DNA of 9,793 nt from Candidatus Omnitrophota bacterium (GCA_028706795.1 JAQTVK010000024.1:1-9793); one strand, 5' to 3'; numbered from the stretch's first letter, positions 1 to 6,981 are shown. The notes: generated by a model from the sequence alone, not told the origin. Made by a program: numbers and translations.

Positions 1-53
1 GCGCCCTCCCCCAAAGGCGTCGATATGGCCGCTATGGTATCTTCCGCGTCCAT
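1..53 (-). CDS. mnmE: MnmE (TrmE) tRNA modification GTPase, N-terminal fragment
   Basis: Only the first 17 codons are inside the window; the gene runs off the left edge. They translate to MDAEDTIAAISTPLGEG, which matches the very conserved start of MnmE (DTIAAI-TP-GEG), part of the N-terminal domain that binds a tetrahydrofolate one-carbon donor. MnmE with MnmG modifies the wobble uridine (carboxymethylaminomethyl group) of certain tRNAs. The ATG lies one base after the folC stop codon, so the two genes are almost certainly co-transcribed and probably translationally coupled. The identification rests on a short but distinctive stretch; the GTPase domain is outside the window. Confidence 0.85.
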   Translation of the reverse strand, partial: MDAEDTIAAISTPLGEG

Positions 54-54
54 C

Positions 55-1407
55 CTATAATGTTTTTTCATTCAGCACGCTCTTCCTGCCTAAATATTTT
101 AACGCTTCGCCCGCCACAAACAACGAACCTGTGATGAGTATGAGGTCTCCCTCTCCCGCGTGGCGCCGCGCCAGTTCCACGGCTTCCCTGACATTGAGAG
201 TCGCCACCGATCTCTTCTCGTAATCCGGGAAACCCTTCCGGATCTTATCGGGTGATATGGCCCGCGGAGTATCGGCCCTCGTGAAAAATATCTCGGCCGC
301 GAGAGGGAAAAGGTTGCGCGCCATCCCCTTGGTGTCTTTCCCGGAAGAAACGCCGAAGACCAGGTAGAGTTTCTTGTAAGTAAAGATGCCGGTTACCGCT
401 TCCCTGAGCGCCCGCGCCGACGCCTCGTTCTGCGCGCCGTCGACTATTATCCACGGGGTTTTTGAAACTACCTGGAGCCTGCCCGGCCAATTGACGTTCC
501 TTATGCCGCAGGTTATATTATGCGAACATACCGTTATGCCGCGCGCCCTCAGGGACTCTATTATCCCTATTGCAGCCGCGGCGTTTCCGGCCTGGTGCCT
601 TCCGAGCAGAGGGGTGGTAAGTAAGGCGTATTCGCCGTATAAGCCGCGGACATTGAAGGTCTGCTCTTCCGGGCTCGCCGTAAGCGGCTCGTAAGATATA
701 TCCCTGCCGACGAGATAGAGTTTGGCTTTCCTGTCGGCGACAGCCTTGCGTATGCAATTCAATACCGCCGGCTCCTGTTCGGCGGAGACGACGATGGAAT
801 TCTCTTTTATTATGCCGCACTTTTCCTTCGCGATCGCCTCGACGGTCTTCCCGAGCCTGTCCGTATGGTCGAGGCTTACCGGGGATATCCCTATCGCGAG
901 CGGGTCGAGCGTATTCGTGGCGTCGAGCCTGCCGCCCATCCCGACCTCTATTACGGCAATATCTGTTTTCTTTATACTGAAGAAGAGGAACGCCAGCGCC
1001 GTATAGACCTCGAAGAAGGAAGGTGGCCCGAACTTGGATGATTTTGAAAAATTGTCGAGGAATTTTTTTATCCTCGCCACGAGGGCCGCGACCTCGGCCT
1101 CCTCGATATTCCTTTCCCTGGGAAAGGATATCCTTATGCGCTCCTTGAAATCCATGAGATGCGGGGATGTGTACAGGCCGGCCTTAATCCCGCCCTCTTT
1201 CAGCATCGAATAAACGAACGCGCAGGTCGAGCCCTTGCCCTTAGTCCCTGATATGTGTATCGACCTGAAATTGCGCTGAGGGTTGCCCAACCCGTCGAGA
1301 AGGGCCTGCATCCTGCCCAATTTCATCGCGGAGCGGTAATTGAATACGGTGCGTTTCTCGTAGTCTATAAATGAATCGAGGTATTTTAGCGCTTCCTGAT
1401 ATGTCAT
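55..1407 (-). CDS. folC: FolC, folylpolyglutamate synthase / dihydrofolate synthase
   Basis: This 450-residue Mur-ligase-type ATPase adds glutamate to dihydropteroate and/or reduced folates in the cytoplasm, making dihydrofolate and retaining polyglutamylated folates. Visible motifs in order: the P-loop SGTKGKGST (53-61), the omega-loop region YTSPHLMDFKERIRI (79-93), EVGMGGRLDATN (154-165), DHTDRLG (180-186), LLGRHQAGNAAAAIG (267-281), WPGRLQ (307-312) and ITGSLFVAGE (425-434). Length is normal for the family. The usual DGAHN motif of the C-terminal domain reads DGAQN (323-327), so the histidine is glutamine. The ATG at 1407 is 6 bases downstream of the purH stop, and mnmE follows after one base. 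Whether it has both activities or only one cannot be told from sequence. Confidence 0.95.
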   Translation of the reverse strand: MTYQEALKYLDSFIDYEKRTVFNYRSAMKLGRMQALLDGLGNPQRNFRSIHISGTKGKGSTCAFVYSMLKEGGIKAGLYTSPHLMDFKERIRISFPRERNIEEAEVAALVARIKKFLDNFSKSSKFGPPSFFEVYTALAFLFFSIKKTDIAVIEVGMGGRLDATNTLDPLAIGISPVSLDHTDRLGKTVEAIAKEKCGIIKENSIVVSAEQEPAVLNCIRKAVADRKAKLYLVGRDISYEPLTASPEEQTFNVRGLYGEYALLTTPLLGRHQAGNAAAAIGIIESLRARGITVCSHNITCGIRNVNWPGRLQVVSKTPWIIVDGAQNEASARALREAVTGIFTYKKLYLVFGVSSGKDTKGMARNLFPLAAEIFFTRADTPRAISPDKIRKGFPDYEKRSVATLNVREAVELARRHAGEGDLILITGSLFVAGEALKYLGRKSVLNEKTL

Positions 1408-1413
1408 CTGGGG

Positions 1414-2982
1414 TTAATGCCTGAAATGCCTCACGCCGGTCATCACCATCGCGATCCTGGCCTTATCCGCGGCCTTGACCGAATCCTCGTCTTTTATCGA
1501 CCCGCCGGGCTGTATTATTGCGGATATACCGGCTTTTCCCGCCAATTGCACCGAATCCGGCTTCGGGAAGAACCCGTCGGTAGCGAGGCAGGAATCCTTT
1601 GTGTTCTTCCCCGCTTTCCTGATGGCTATCCTCGCCGAATCGACCCTGCTCGGCTGCCCGCCTCCTATGCCTACCGTCTTCTCCCCTTTAGCGATGACTA
1701 TCGCGTTCGACCTGACATGCTTTGCAACCTTCCAGGCAAAAAGCAGGGATTTGACCTGGCTATCCGAAGGGCTTTTCTTTGTCACTGTTTTCAGGTCAGA
1801 CCTTCCGATCCCGAGCGCATCCTGCTCCTGCAGCAGCATCCCGCCCTCGATCTTCTTTACGTCGCAGGAATAGGTGCCGCGTTCCGGCCCTTTGCCCATA
1901 TCTTTATATTCGATTATCCGCACGTTTTTCTTCTCGGCCAGGACCTTGAGTGCGCCGGCCTCATAACCGGGGGCGATTATGCATTCCAGGAAACCCGAAT
2001 CGGATATCGCCTTCGCGGTCTTTACGTCGACTCTCCTGTTGAGGCCGACTATGCCGCCGAACGCCGAAAGGGTGTCGCACGCGAAAGCGTCCTTATACGC
2101 CCGGTCGAGCCTGGCGGAGGAAGCGACCCCGCACGGGGAATTATGTTTGACGACGCACGCGGTAGGGGCGTCGAAATCCTTTACTATCTGGACCGCGGAG
2201 TGCAGGTCGAGGAAGTTGTTGAACGAGAGTTCCTTGCCGTGGAGCTGTTTCATGTTACCGAAACCGTAAGCCGGCTTTACCGCATCGGCGTAGAAAGCGG
2301 CCTTCTGGTGCGGGTTTTCGCCGTAACGCAGGCCCTGCGCCCTCTCGAAGACCATATGCAGCAGGTCGGGGAATTTATCTTTCGTGCGCCCGATGCGTCC
2401 GCTCAGGAACGCGTAGATCGCGGCATCATACTTGGCTGTGTGGCCGAAGGCTTCTAGCGCGAGGGTCTCGCGAGTATCATACGAAAGCGAACAATCGTTC
2501 TTCTGCAATTCCATGAGGACGCAGAGGTACCTGTCCGGGTTGCATAAGACGGCGACATCATCGAAGTTCTTGGCAGCCGAACGTATCATTGCCGGCCCGC
2601 CTATATCTATCATCTCTACGGCCGCATCGAGCTTTACCCTGGGATTCCTGACCGTATCCTCGAACGGGTAGAGGTTCACGACGACCATGTCGATCAGGCC
2701 TATTTTGTGCTTCCTGGCCTGGGACATGTGCTCTTTGTCGCCGCGACGCGCGAGTATCCCGCCGTGGATCTTGGGGTGCAGGGTCTTCACGCGCCCGCTC
2801 AGCATCTCGGGAGAACCCGTCACATCCGAAACGGCGCGGATCTTTATCCTGTTCTCCTTAAGTACCTTCGCGGTCCCGCCTGTCGAAATGATCTCTACTC
2901 CAAGCCTTTCAAGCCCCTTGGCGAAATCGACAATGCCCTTCTTGTCGGAAACGCTGATAAGCGCTCTCTTTATCCTGGTCAT
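1414..2982 (-). CDS. purH: PurH, bifunctional AICAR formyltransferase / IMP cyclohydrolase
   Basis: This enzyme catalyses the last two steps of de novo purine synthesis: formylation of AICAR with 10-formyl-tetrahydrofolate, then ring closure to IMP. The 522 residues are full length. The N-terminal MGS-like cyclohydrolase domain (about 1-200) shows STGGT (33-37), KTLHPKIHGGIL (66-77) and VNLYPF (102-107). The formyltransferase domain shows RYGENPHQ (219-226), FNNFLDLHSA (254-263), the catalytic Lys-His pair in VVKHNSPCG (K279, H280), AFGGIVGLNR (307-316) and GGGQPSRVDSARIA (440-453), and ends in MTGVRHFRH. An AGGAG Shine-Dalgarno sits 6 bases before the ATG. It lies 34 bases after the lipoprotein gene and 6 bases before folC, so it looks like part of one long minus-strand transcript. 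Confidence 0.98.
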   Translation of the reverse strand: MTRIKRALISVSDKKGIVDFAKGLERLGVEIISTGGTAKVLKENRIKIRAVSDVTGSPEMLSGRVKTLHPKIHGGILARRGDKEHMSQARKHKIGLIDMVVVNLYPFEDTVRNPRVKLDAAVEMIDIGGPAMIRSAAKNFDDVAVLCNPDRYLCVLMELQKNDCSLSYDTRETLALEAFGHTAKYDAAIYAFLSGRIGRTKDKFPDLLHMVFERAQGLRYGENPHQKAAFYADAVKPAYGFGNMKQLHGKELSFNNFLDLHSAVQIVKDFDAPTACVVKHNSPCGVASSARLDRAYKDAFACDTLSAFGGIVGLNRRVDVKTAKAISDSGFLECIIAPGYEAGALKVLAEKKNVRIIEYKDMGKGPERGTYSCDVKKIEGGMLLQEQDALGIGRSDLKTVTKKSPSDSQVKSLLFAWKVAKHVRSNAIVIAKGEKTVGIGGGQPSRVDSARIAIRKAGKNTKDSCLATDGFFPKPDSVQLAGKAGISAIIQPGGSIKDEDSVKAADKARIAMVMTGVRHFRH

Positions 2983-3016
2983 CTATCGCTCCTGTTTTGG
3001 GATACTTCTAGGTAGG

Positions 3017-3601
3017 CTAATATTTTAGCAGGTTTAGTTCCTGCCTGTAAAGCTGGATTTCACGGCGGAGGGAGGTTATCTCTTCTTCGAGAGGCGCCAG
3101 TTCCTGCCTCGACTTCTCCACATTACCCTGCAGTTCGGCTTGTTCCTGCGTTGAGAGGCTTAATTTCTTGTTATCGAGCAGTCCCTTCTGGTTTTTTATC
3201 GAACTCCTGATAGATGATGCCCGCGCCTCCTTGCCGGCCAGCTTCACCTTCAGTTCTTCGGTCTTGCTGTTTATCTTCTGCCTCTCGGGGTCAAGGTTGG
3301 CGTTCAGGTCGTGGGTCTTCGCGTAGAGGTCCTTCCTCGCGGCCTTGAGCTCCTCTTCGAGTTCCATTATCTTTGAGTTTATCTCACCCTGTTTCGCGCG
3401 GAATTCGCCGTTCATCGTCTCTATCTGGGAATCTATCTGGGCCTTTTTATCGAGGACGGATTTAAAAGAAGGATCGAATTCGAGCAGGGCGGCCTTTATC
3501 TCTTCCGGTTTCTGTTGGGGGCCGCATCCCAGGAATAATAACGGCAGGACGGCTGTCGCGGCGATCAATATGGCTAGTTTTTTCGCGCCCATGTTTATCA
3601 T
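3017..3601 (-). CDS. Predicted coiled-coil lipoprotein, function unknown
   Basis: A 194-residue protein with a lipoprotein signal: Met-Gly-Ala-Lys-Lys (4-8), a hydrophobic core (9-24) and a lipobox-like FLGC with Cys26 as the predicted lipidated residue. The -3 position is Phe, which is less common than Leu. The rest, from about 48 to 192, is charged, rich in Glu, Lys, Gln and Leu, with heptad-like spacing interrupted around 100-106 and 138-148, so two or three helical hairpin segments are likely. No family was recognised. The first ATG overlaps the kamA stop by one base (TAATG), indicating translational coupling; an alternative start at Met4 (3592) would give a more standard signal peptide. 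No good Shine-Dalgarno is visible for either. It probably sits at a membrane surface on the periplasmic side. Its link to the enzymes upstream is by position only. Confidence 0.8.
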   Translation of the reverse strand: MINMGAKKLAILIAATAVLPLLFLGCGPQQKPEEIKAALLEFDPSFKSVLDKKAQIDSQIETMNGEFRAKQGEINSKIMELEEELKAARKDLYAKTHDLNANLDPERQKINSKTEELKVKLAGKEARASSIRSSIKNQKGLLDNKKLSLSTQEQAELQGNVEKSRQELAPLEEEITSLRREIQLYRQELNLLKY

Positions 3602-4827
3602 TATGCGGCGGCTGGTTTTGTCTCGGCCGTCTTTACTTCCTTCTTGGCGGGTTTACCCTGAACGCCGAAGGGCTTGCCCTGATGATTGACCCTCACCACT
3701 TCGCCTTCCTCGACGGGTTCATGATAGGTGAATATCTGGCCGGCGAAATTCCTTAAGGTGAAGGAACCCTTTGCCTGCGATATGACGTAATTCGGCGCCA
3801 CGGGTATCTTCCCGCCCCCGCCGGGCGCGTCGACGACGTACGTAGGGACCGCGTAACCCGATGTATGGCCGCGCATCTTCTCCATTATATTTATCCCGGT
3901 CGCTATCGGCGTCCTGAAGTGGCTTATGCCTTTTGCCGGGTCGCACTGGTAAATATAATACGGCCTGACCCTGGTCTTAAGGAGTTCGTGCATGAGCCTG
4001 CGCATCGTCGACGGCCTGTCATTCACGCCTTTTAACAGGACCGTCTGGCTGCCGAGCGGCACGCCCGCGTCCGCGAGCATATCGCACGCCTTCCTGCAGC
4101 GTTTCGTCAGTTCCTTCGGATGGTTGAAATGGAGCGATACCCATACCGGGGAATATTTCTTAAGCACCGATACCAGGCTCTCGGTCACCCTCATCGGGAC
4201 AGTGACCGGCATCCTTGTCCCGATGCGGACGAATTCGACGCTCGGTATCGCCTTTAAATTCTTGATGATATCGTCCAATGTCTCATCCGGGAGCATGAGA
4301 GGGTCCCCTCCGGAGATCAGGACGTCGCGTATCCTGCGGTTGGACCTTATATATTCATATGCCTTCTCGAAATTCTGCGGGCTGGTCAGGTGCGCCTCGG
4401 AGCCTACGATCCTCCTCCTCGTGCAATGGCGGCAATACATCGCGCACTTTTCGGTCGCAAGCAGGAGCACCCTGTCCGGGTACCTGTGGACGAGCCCGGG
4501 GACAGGCGAGTCCTTGTCCTCGCCGCACGGGTCTTCCATGTCAAAAGCCGAGACCTCGAACTCCTCGGCGGTGGGTATCGCCTGTTTTCTTATGGGGCAG
4601 GTCGGCCTCATCTCATCTATAAGGGAAAGCCAATAAGGCGTGATCGCCATAAGGAGCCGGCCCTTCGACCGTTTCACCCCGATCTCTTCGGACGGGGTAA
4701 GCTTCAGGACCTCTTTCAGGCCGTCATATGTCATGATCCTGTTCTTTATCTGCCAATGCCAATCCTCCCAATCGCTTTCCGGGACATCTTTCCAATGTTC
4801 AGACAACGGATTAGAGGCGTTTATCAA
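3601..4827 (-). CDS. kamA: KamA, lysine 2,3-aminomutase (radical SAM, PLP)
   Basis: Interconverts L-lysine and beta-lysine using a [4Fe-4S] cluster, S-adenosylmethionine and PLP. The 408 residues carry the radical-SAM cysteines C128, C132 and C135 (CAMYCRHC), SGGDPL (172-177), the PLP lysine K340 in DAPGGGGKIP, and R137. Numbering runs at a constant +3 relative to the clostridial enzyme. The two aspartates that bind the lysine side-chain amine there (D293, D330) are present as D296 (YQCDPAKG) and D333. This favours lysine over glutamate as substrate. The cysteines of the clostridial zinc site (C268, C375, C377, C380) are absent, and the C-terminus is a short Lys/Ala-rich tail. The start is TTG at 4827, supported by an AAGGAG site 6 bases upstream; it overlaps the ATP-grasp stop by 4 bases. 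An EpmB-type role on elongation factor P is less likely given the length and neighbours. Confidence 0.93.
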   Translation of the reverse strand: MINASNPLSEHWKDVPESDWEDWHWQIKNRIMTYDGLKEVLKLTPSEEIGVKRSKGRLLMAITPYWLSLIDEMRPTCPIRKQAIPTAEEFEVSAFDMEDPCGEDKDSPVPGLVHRYPDRVLLLATEKCAMYCRHCTRRRIVGSEAHLTSPQNFEKAYEYIRSNRRIRDVLISGGDPLMLPDETLDDIIKNLKAIPSVEFVRIGTRMPVTVPMRVTESLVSVLKKYSPVWVSLHFNHPKELTKRCRKACDMLADAGVPLGSQTVLLKGVNDRPSTMRRLMHELLKTRVRPYYIYQCDPAKGISHFRTPIATGINIMEKMRGHTSGYAVPTYVVDAPGGGGKIPVAPNYVISQAKGSFTLRNFAGQIFTYHEPVEEGEVVRVNHQGKPFGVQGKPAKKEVKTAETKPAAA

Positions 4828-5873
4828 CGTGAGCTCCTTTCTTGTAGGGCCAGGCTCTTGCTTTTGTTGTGTCTTTCGAGGGCGACTTCCACTATCCTGT
4901 TCATAAGGTCGCCGTAATTAAGCCCCGCGCATTTCGCGATGTACGGGAAATTGGAATCTATAGGGTCTAACCCGGGCAAGGGGTTTACTTCCAATACATA
5001 AGGCACGCCATCTTTGCCGAGCATTATGTCCACCCGCGAAAGGTCGACGCATCCGATGGTATGGAACGCCTTAAGCGCGGTCTCCTTGACCAGCTTCTCC
5101 TCGGCCCTGCTCAACCTGGCCGGGCAGTGCCAGTTCGGGCTCAGCCCCCTGCTCTCTTCAACCTCTTTCTCGAACTCCTTCACCTTCCATGTATAGAAAA
5201 ATTCGCCCGAGGCCTTGCAGTTGGAAAAATCTATCTCGAGCACCGGCATCGCGGTCGGCGGATAATTACCAAGAATGCCGACAGTAAGCTCCTTGCCGTC
5301 TATGAATTCCTCGACGAGGATCTGCTGCTGGTAGACGCGCGCCGTCTTCTCGACCTCGCGGATGAGCTCCGCCCTGTTGCGGACGACGCTGGCCATCGTT
5401 ATGCCTTTGCCGGAACCTTCGCTGTTCGGCTTTGTTATCAAAGGATACATGAGCCCTTCGTCGGATACCTCCGACGGATCGGTGATCAGCCTGTATTTAG
5501 GCGTCGGTATGCCCGCCTGCCCGAAAAGTTTCTTCGTGAGTGTCTTGTTCAGCGAGACGCTTAAGGCGAGGATGCCGGAACCCGTATACGGTATCCCCAG
5601 GAAATCGAGTATCGCCGGCACCTGCGATTCCCTCGATTCGCCGTTAAGCCCCTCGGCTATGTTAAATACGATATCCGCTTTATTGTTCTGGAACCAGTTC
5701 AAAAGCCCCTTGTCCGCCTCGACCAGGAAAACCTCTTTGCCTCCGGCGCGCAGGCCGTCGGCTATCGCCTTTATCGTCTCCTTGCTGTCAAACTCCGAAT
5801 AAAAATCATCAGGCAGGCCTGTGTTGTCGGTCTTCCTCTTCAGGTTATATGTAAGCGCTACTTTAAGTCCCAT
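4824..5873 (-). CDS. Ddl-like ATP-grasp ligase (second of two paralogues)
   Basis: A 349-residue ATP-grasp enzyme related to D-alanine-D-alanine ligase. Such enzymes join a carboxylate to an amine through an acyl-phosphate at the cost of ATP. Visible parts: the N-terminal lobe with EFDSKETI (27-34) and FNIAEG (70-75), GIPYTGSG (93-100), the ATP-binding lysine K148 with glycine loop EGSGKG (152-157), EEF (188-190), the conserved arginine in SRVD (R280), and the metal ligands E295 and N297 in EVNPLPG. The HG-GGEDG loop of true Ddl is replaced by NIAEGLNGESRES. It starts directly at the stop of its paralogue (0 bases between) and its own stop overlaps kamA by 4 bases. The substrate is unknown; automated annotation would probably say D-Ala-D-Ala ligase, which I doubt because of the altered motif and the kamA context. 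Confidence 0.85.
   Translation of the reverse strand: MGLKVALTYNLKRKTDNTGLPDDFYSEFDSKETIKAIADGLRAGGKEVFLVEADKGLLNWFQNNKADIVFNIAEGLNGESRESQVPAILDFLGIPYTGSGILALSVSLNKTLTKKLFGQAGIPTPKYRLITDPSEVSDEGLMYPLITKPNSEGSGKGITMASVVRNRAELIREVEKTARVYQQQILVEEFIDGKELTVGILGNYPPTAMPVLEIDFSNCKASGEFFYTWKVKEFEKEVEESRGLSPNWHCPARLSRAEEKLVKETALKAFHTIGCVDLSRVDIMLGKDGVPYVLEVNPLPGLDPIDSNFPYIAKCAGLNYGDLMNRIVEVALERHNKSKSLALQERSSR
4834..4839 (-). promoter_or_regulatory. Ribosome binding site that fixes the TTG start of kamA
   Basis: On the minus strand the sequence reads AAGGAG, then CTCACG, then TTG. This near-perfect Shine-Dalgarno at 6-base spacing lies inside the last codons of the upstream ATP-grasp gene. It supports the non-ATG start at 4827 and suggests that kamA can be translated strongly in its own right, not only by coupling. 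Confidence 0.8.
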
Positions 5874-6920
5874 TTATACCATCCCGTACCTTTCTAACGC
5901 GTGATCGAGTATCCTGTTTATTATGCAGTTATATGAGATCCTCATATTCCTTGCTACCGTCATGAAGACATCCTCGGTTGAGAGCGACGGCAACGGGTTG
6001 ATCTCGAGCACGAACGGGTTGCCGTTCTTATCCACCCTTATATCAACCCTCCCGAAGTCGCGGCATTCTACCGCCTTATAGGCCTTCAAGGCCACATCCT
6101 TGAGCTTCCTGTCGAGGTCCCGGGTGATCTTTGCCGGGCATACATAGCTTAGCGTGTCCGACTTTATCCTCGAAAAGGTATAGCAGAGGTCGCCGAGGTT
6201 TGTCTTGCCGTCTATGCTGATCTGGACCGTTGGGAGCACTTCCGGGTCTTCGGTGCCTATGATAGGCACGGTAAATTCCGAGCCGGTAATAAATTTTTCG
6301 ACGAGTGCCGGCTGCTTATAAGTCCGTATTACCCAATCCGCCCGCCTCTTGAGCTCGCGGACGTCCTTTACGATAGATTTATCGCTTATCCCCTTGCTCG
6401 AGCCTTCCTGCTTCGGCTTTACTATCAGGGGATAACCTATCCCCACGCCGTCGATATTCCTTATATCGGAAACTTCGAAGAACGCGGGCGTAGGTATGCC
6501 TTCGGAGATGAGGACCTTCTTTGCCACTATCTTGTCGAGCGTAAGTCCCAGCGTTAGCCCGTCGCCCCCGACGAACGGGATACCCGCCATCTCCAATATC
6601 ACGGGCACCTCGGATTCCCTGTTGCGGCCGGTTACGCCTTCAGCGATATTGAAGACGATGTCGACGTCGAGCTTCTTCAGCCGGCGCAGGAGATTACGCA
6701 CGTTGCCGATCTTCACGACCTTGTGGCCGCCGGATTCTATAGCGCCCTTTATCACGTCGATGGTATCCGGATGGTCGAATTCGGCATTGGCGTCTTCCGG
6801 GTCGCCTTTTTTTAATACATAGTCGGGCTTGACGTCGTAGGTCAACCCCACTATTTTACCCCGTACCTTTGAGGTACGGGGCTTGTGCCCCATTCCGCGT
6901 TTCACCCCAACATTTGCCAT
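5874..6920 (-). CDS. Ddl-like ATP-grasp ligase (first of two paralogues)
   Basis: A 348-residue paralogue of the next gene; about half of the residues match in the block around FNIAEG (90-95) to GIPTP (141-145). ATP-grasp features: K168 in IVKPK, loop EGSSKG (172-177), EKF (208-210), GRVD with R291, and metal ligands E307 and N309 in EINPLPS. It has the EFD--DTI motif (47-54) instead of the usual Ddl N-terminal motif, and NIAEGVTGRNRES instead of HG-GGEDG. Compared with its paralogue it has about 20 extra residues at the N-terminus, basic and partly encoded by a perfect palindrome. Conserved sequence begins only at KIVGLTYD (22-29), so Met10 is a possible alternative start. It is the first gene of the apparent operon and follows a terminator hairpin by about 20 bases. 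A GGGAAG stretch lies 7 bases before the ATG. Its product and acceptor are unknown. Confidence 0.85.
   Translation of the reverse strand: MANVGVKRGMGHKPRTSKVRGKIVGLTYDVKPDYVLKKGDPEDANAEFDHPDTIDVIKGAIESGGHKVVKIGNVRNLLRRLKKLDVDIVFNIAEGVTGRNRESEVPVILEMAGIPFVGGDGLTLGLTLDKIVAKKVLISEGIPTPAFFEVSDIRNIDGVGIGYPLIVKPKQEGSSKGISDKSIVKDVRELKRRADWVIRTYKQPALVEKFITGSEFTVPIIGTEDPEVLPTVQISIDGKTNLGDLCYTFSRIKSDTLSYVCPAKITRDLDRKLKDVALKAYKAVECRDFGRVDIRVDKNGNPFVLEINPLPSLSTEDVFMTVARNMRISYNCIINRILDHALERYGMV
6859..6881. repeat. Perfect 10-bp palindrome with 3-base loop, inside a coding region
   Basis: The plus strand reads CCCCGTACCT, then TTG, then AGGTACGGGG, a perfect inverted repeat. It encodes Pro14 to Gly21 of the first ATP-grasp gene, within the N-terminal extension that its paralogue lacks. 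A second short stem, GGGGC-TTGT-GCCCC at 6878-6891, shares the GGGG arm, so the two hairpins are mutually exclusive. It could be a dispersed palindromic element inserted in frame, or an mRNA structure near the start of the operon; only one copy is in this window. Confidence 0.75.
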
Positions 6921-6940
6921 AATTTATCTTCCCAAGGTAT

Positions 6941-6981
6941 AAAAAAAGAAGGGACTTCCCCGTTTAGAAGTCCCTTCTTTT
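6941..6981 (-). terminator. Intrinsic terminator of the MscS-like gene
   Basis: On the minus strand AAAAGAAGGGACTT pairs perfectly with AAGTCCCTTCTTTT over 14 bp around a 10-base loop, followed directly by a run in which the arm's T's extend to seven. It lies about 50 bases after the stop of the mechanosensitive-channel-like gene and only about 20 bases before the first ATP-grasp ATG. The T-run polarity fits minus-strand transcription. Weaker termination on the plus strand is possible because that side ends in TTTT then A's. Confidence 0.88.

Noticed and set aside
1417..2457. Long plus-strand open frame of 346 codons opposite purH
   Set aside because: It lies wholly antisense to the clearly conserved purH, has no recognisable family and an arginine/glycine-rich composition typical of a shadow frame.
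3992..4636. Plus-strand open frames opposite kamA (up to 214 codons)
   Set aside because: Antisense to conserved radical-SAM coding sequence, with several overlapping alternatives in different frames and no family match.
3601..4827. EpmB (EF-P lysine aminomutase) as the identity of the KamA protein
   Set aside because: The protein has the longer KamA length, lysine-binding aspartates and no epmA or efp neighbour in the window.
5883..5893. 11-base repeat CCCGTACCTTT shared with the palindrome at 6860-6870
   Set aside because: Identical 11-mers are expected several times by chance in about 10 kb, and this copy has no second palindrome arm.
4824..6920. Canonical D-alanine-D-alanine ligase (ddl) for either ATP-grasp gene
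   Set aside because: The D-Ala pocket motifs are replaced, the genes are duplicated in tandem, and no mur or division genes are nearby; only the ATP-grasp core supports a relation.
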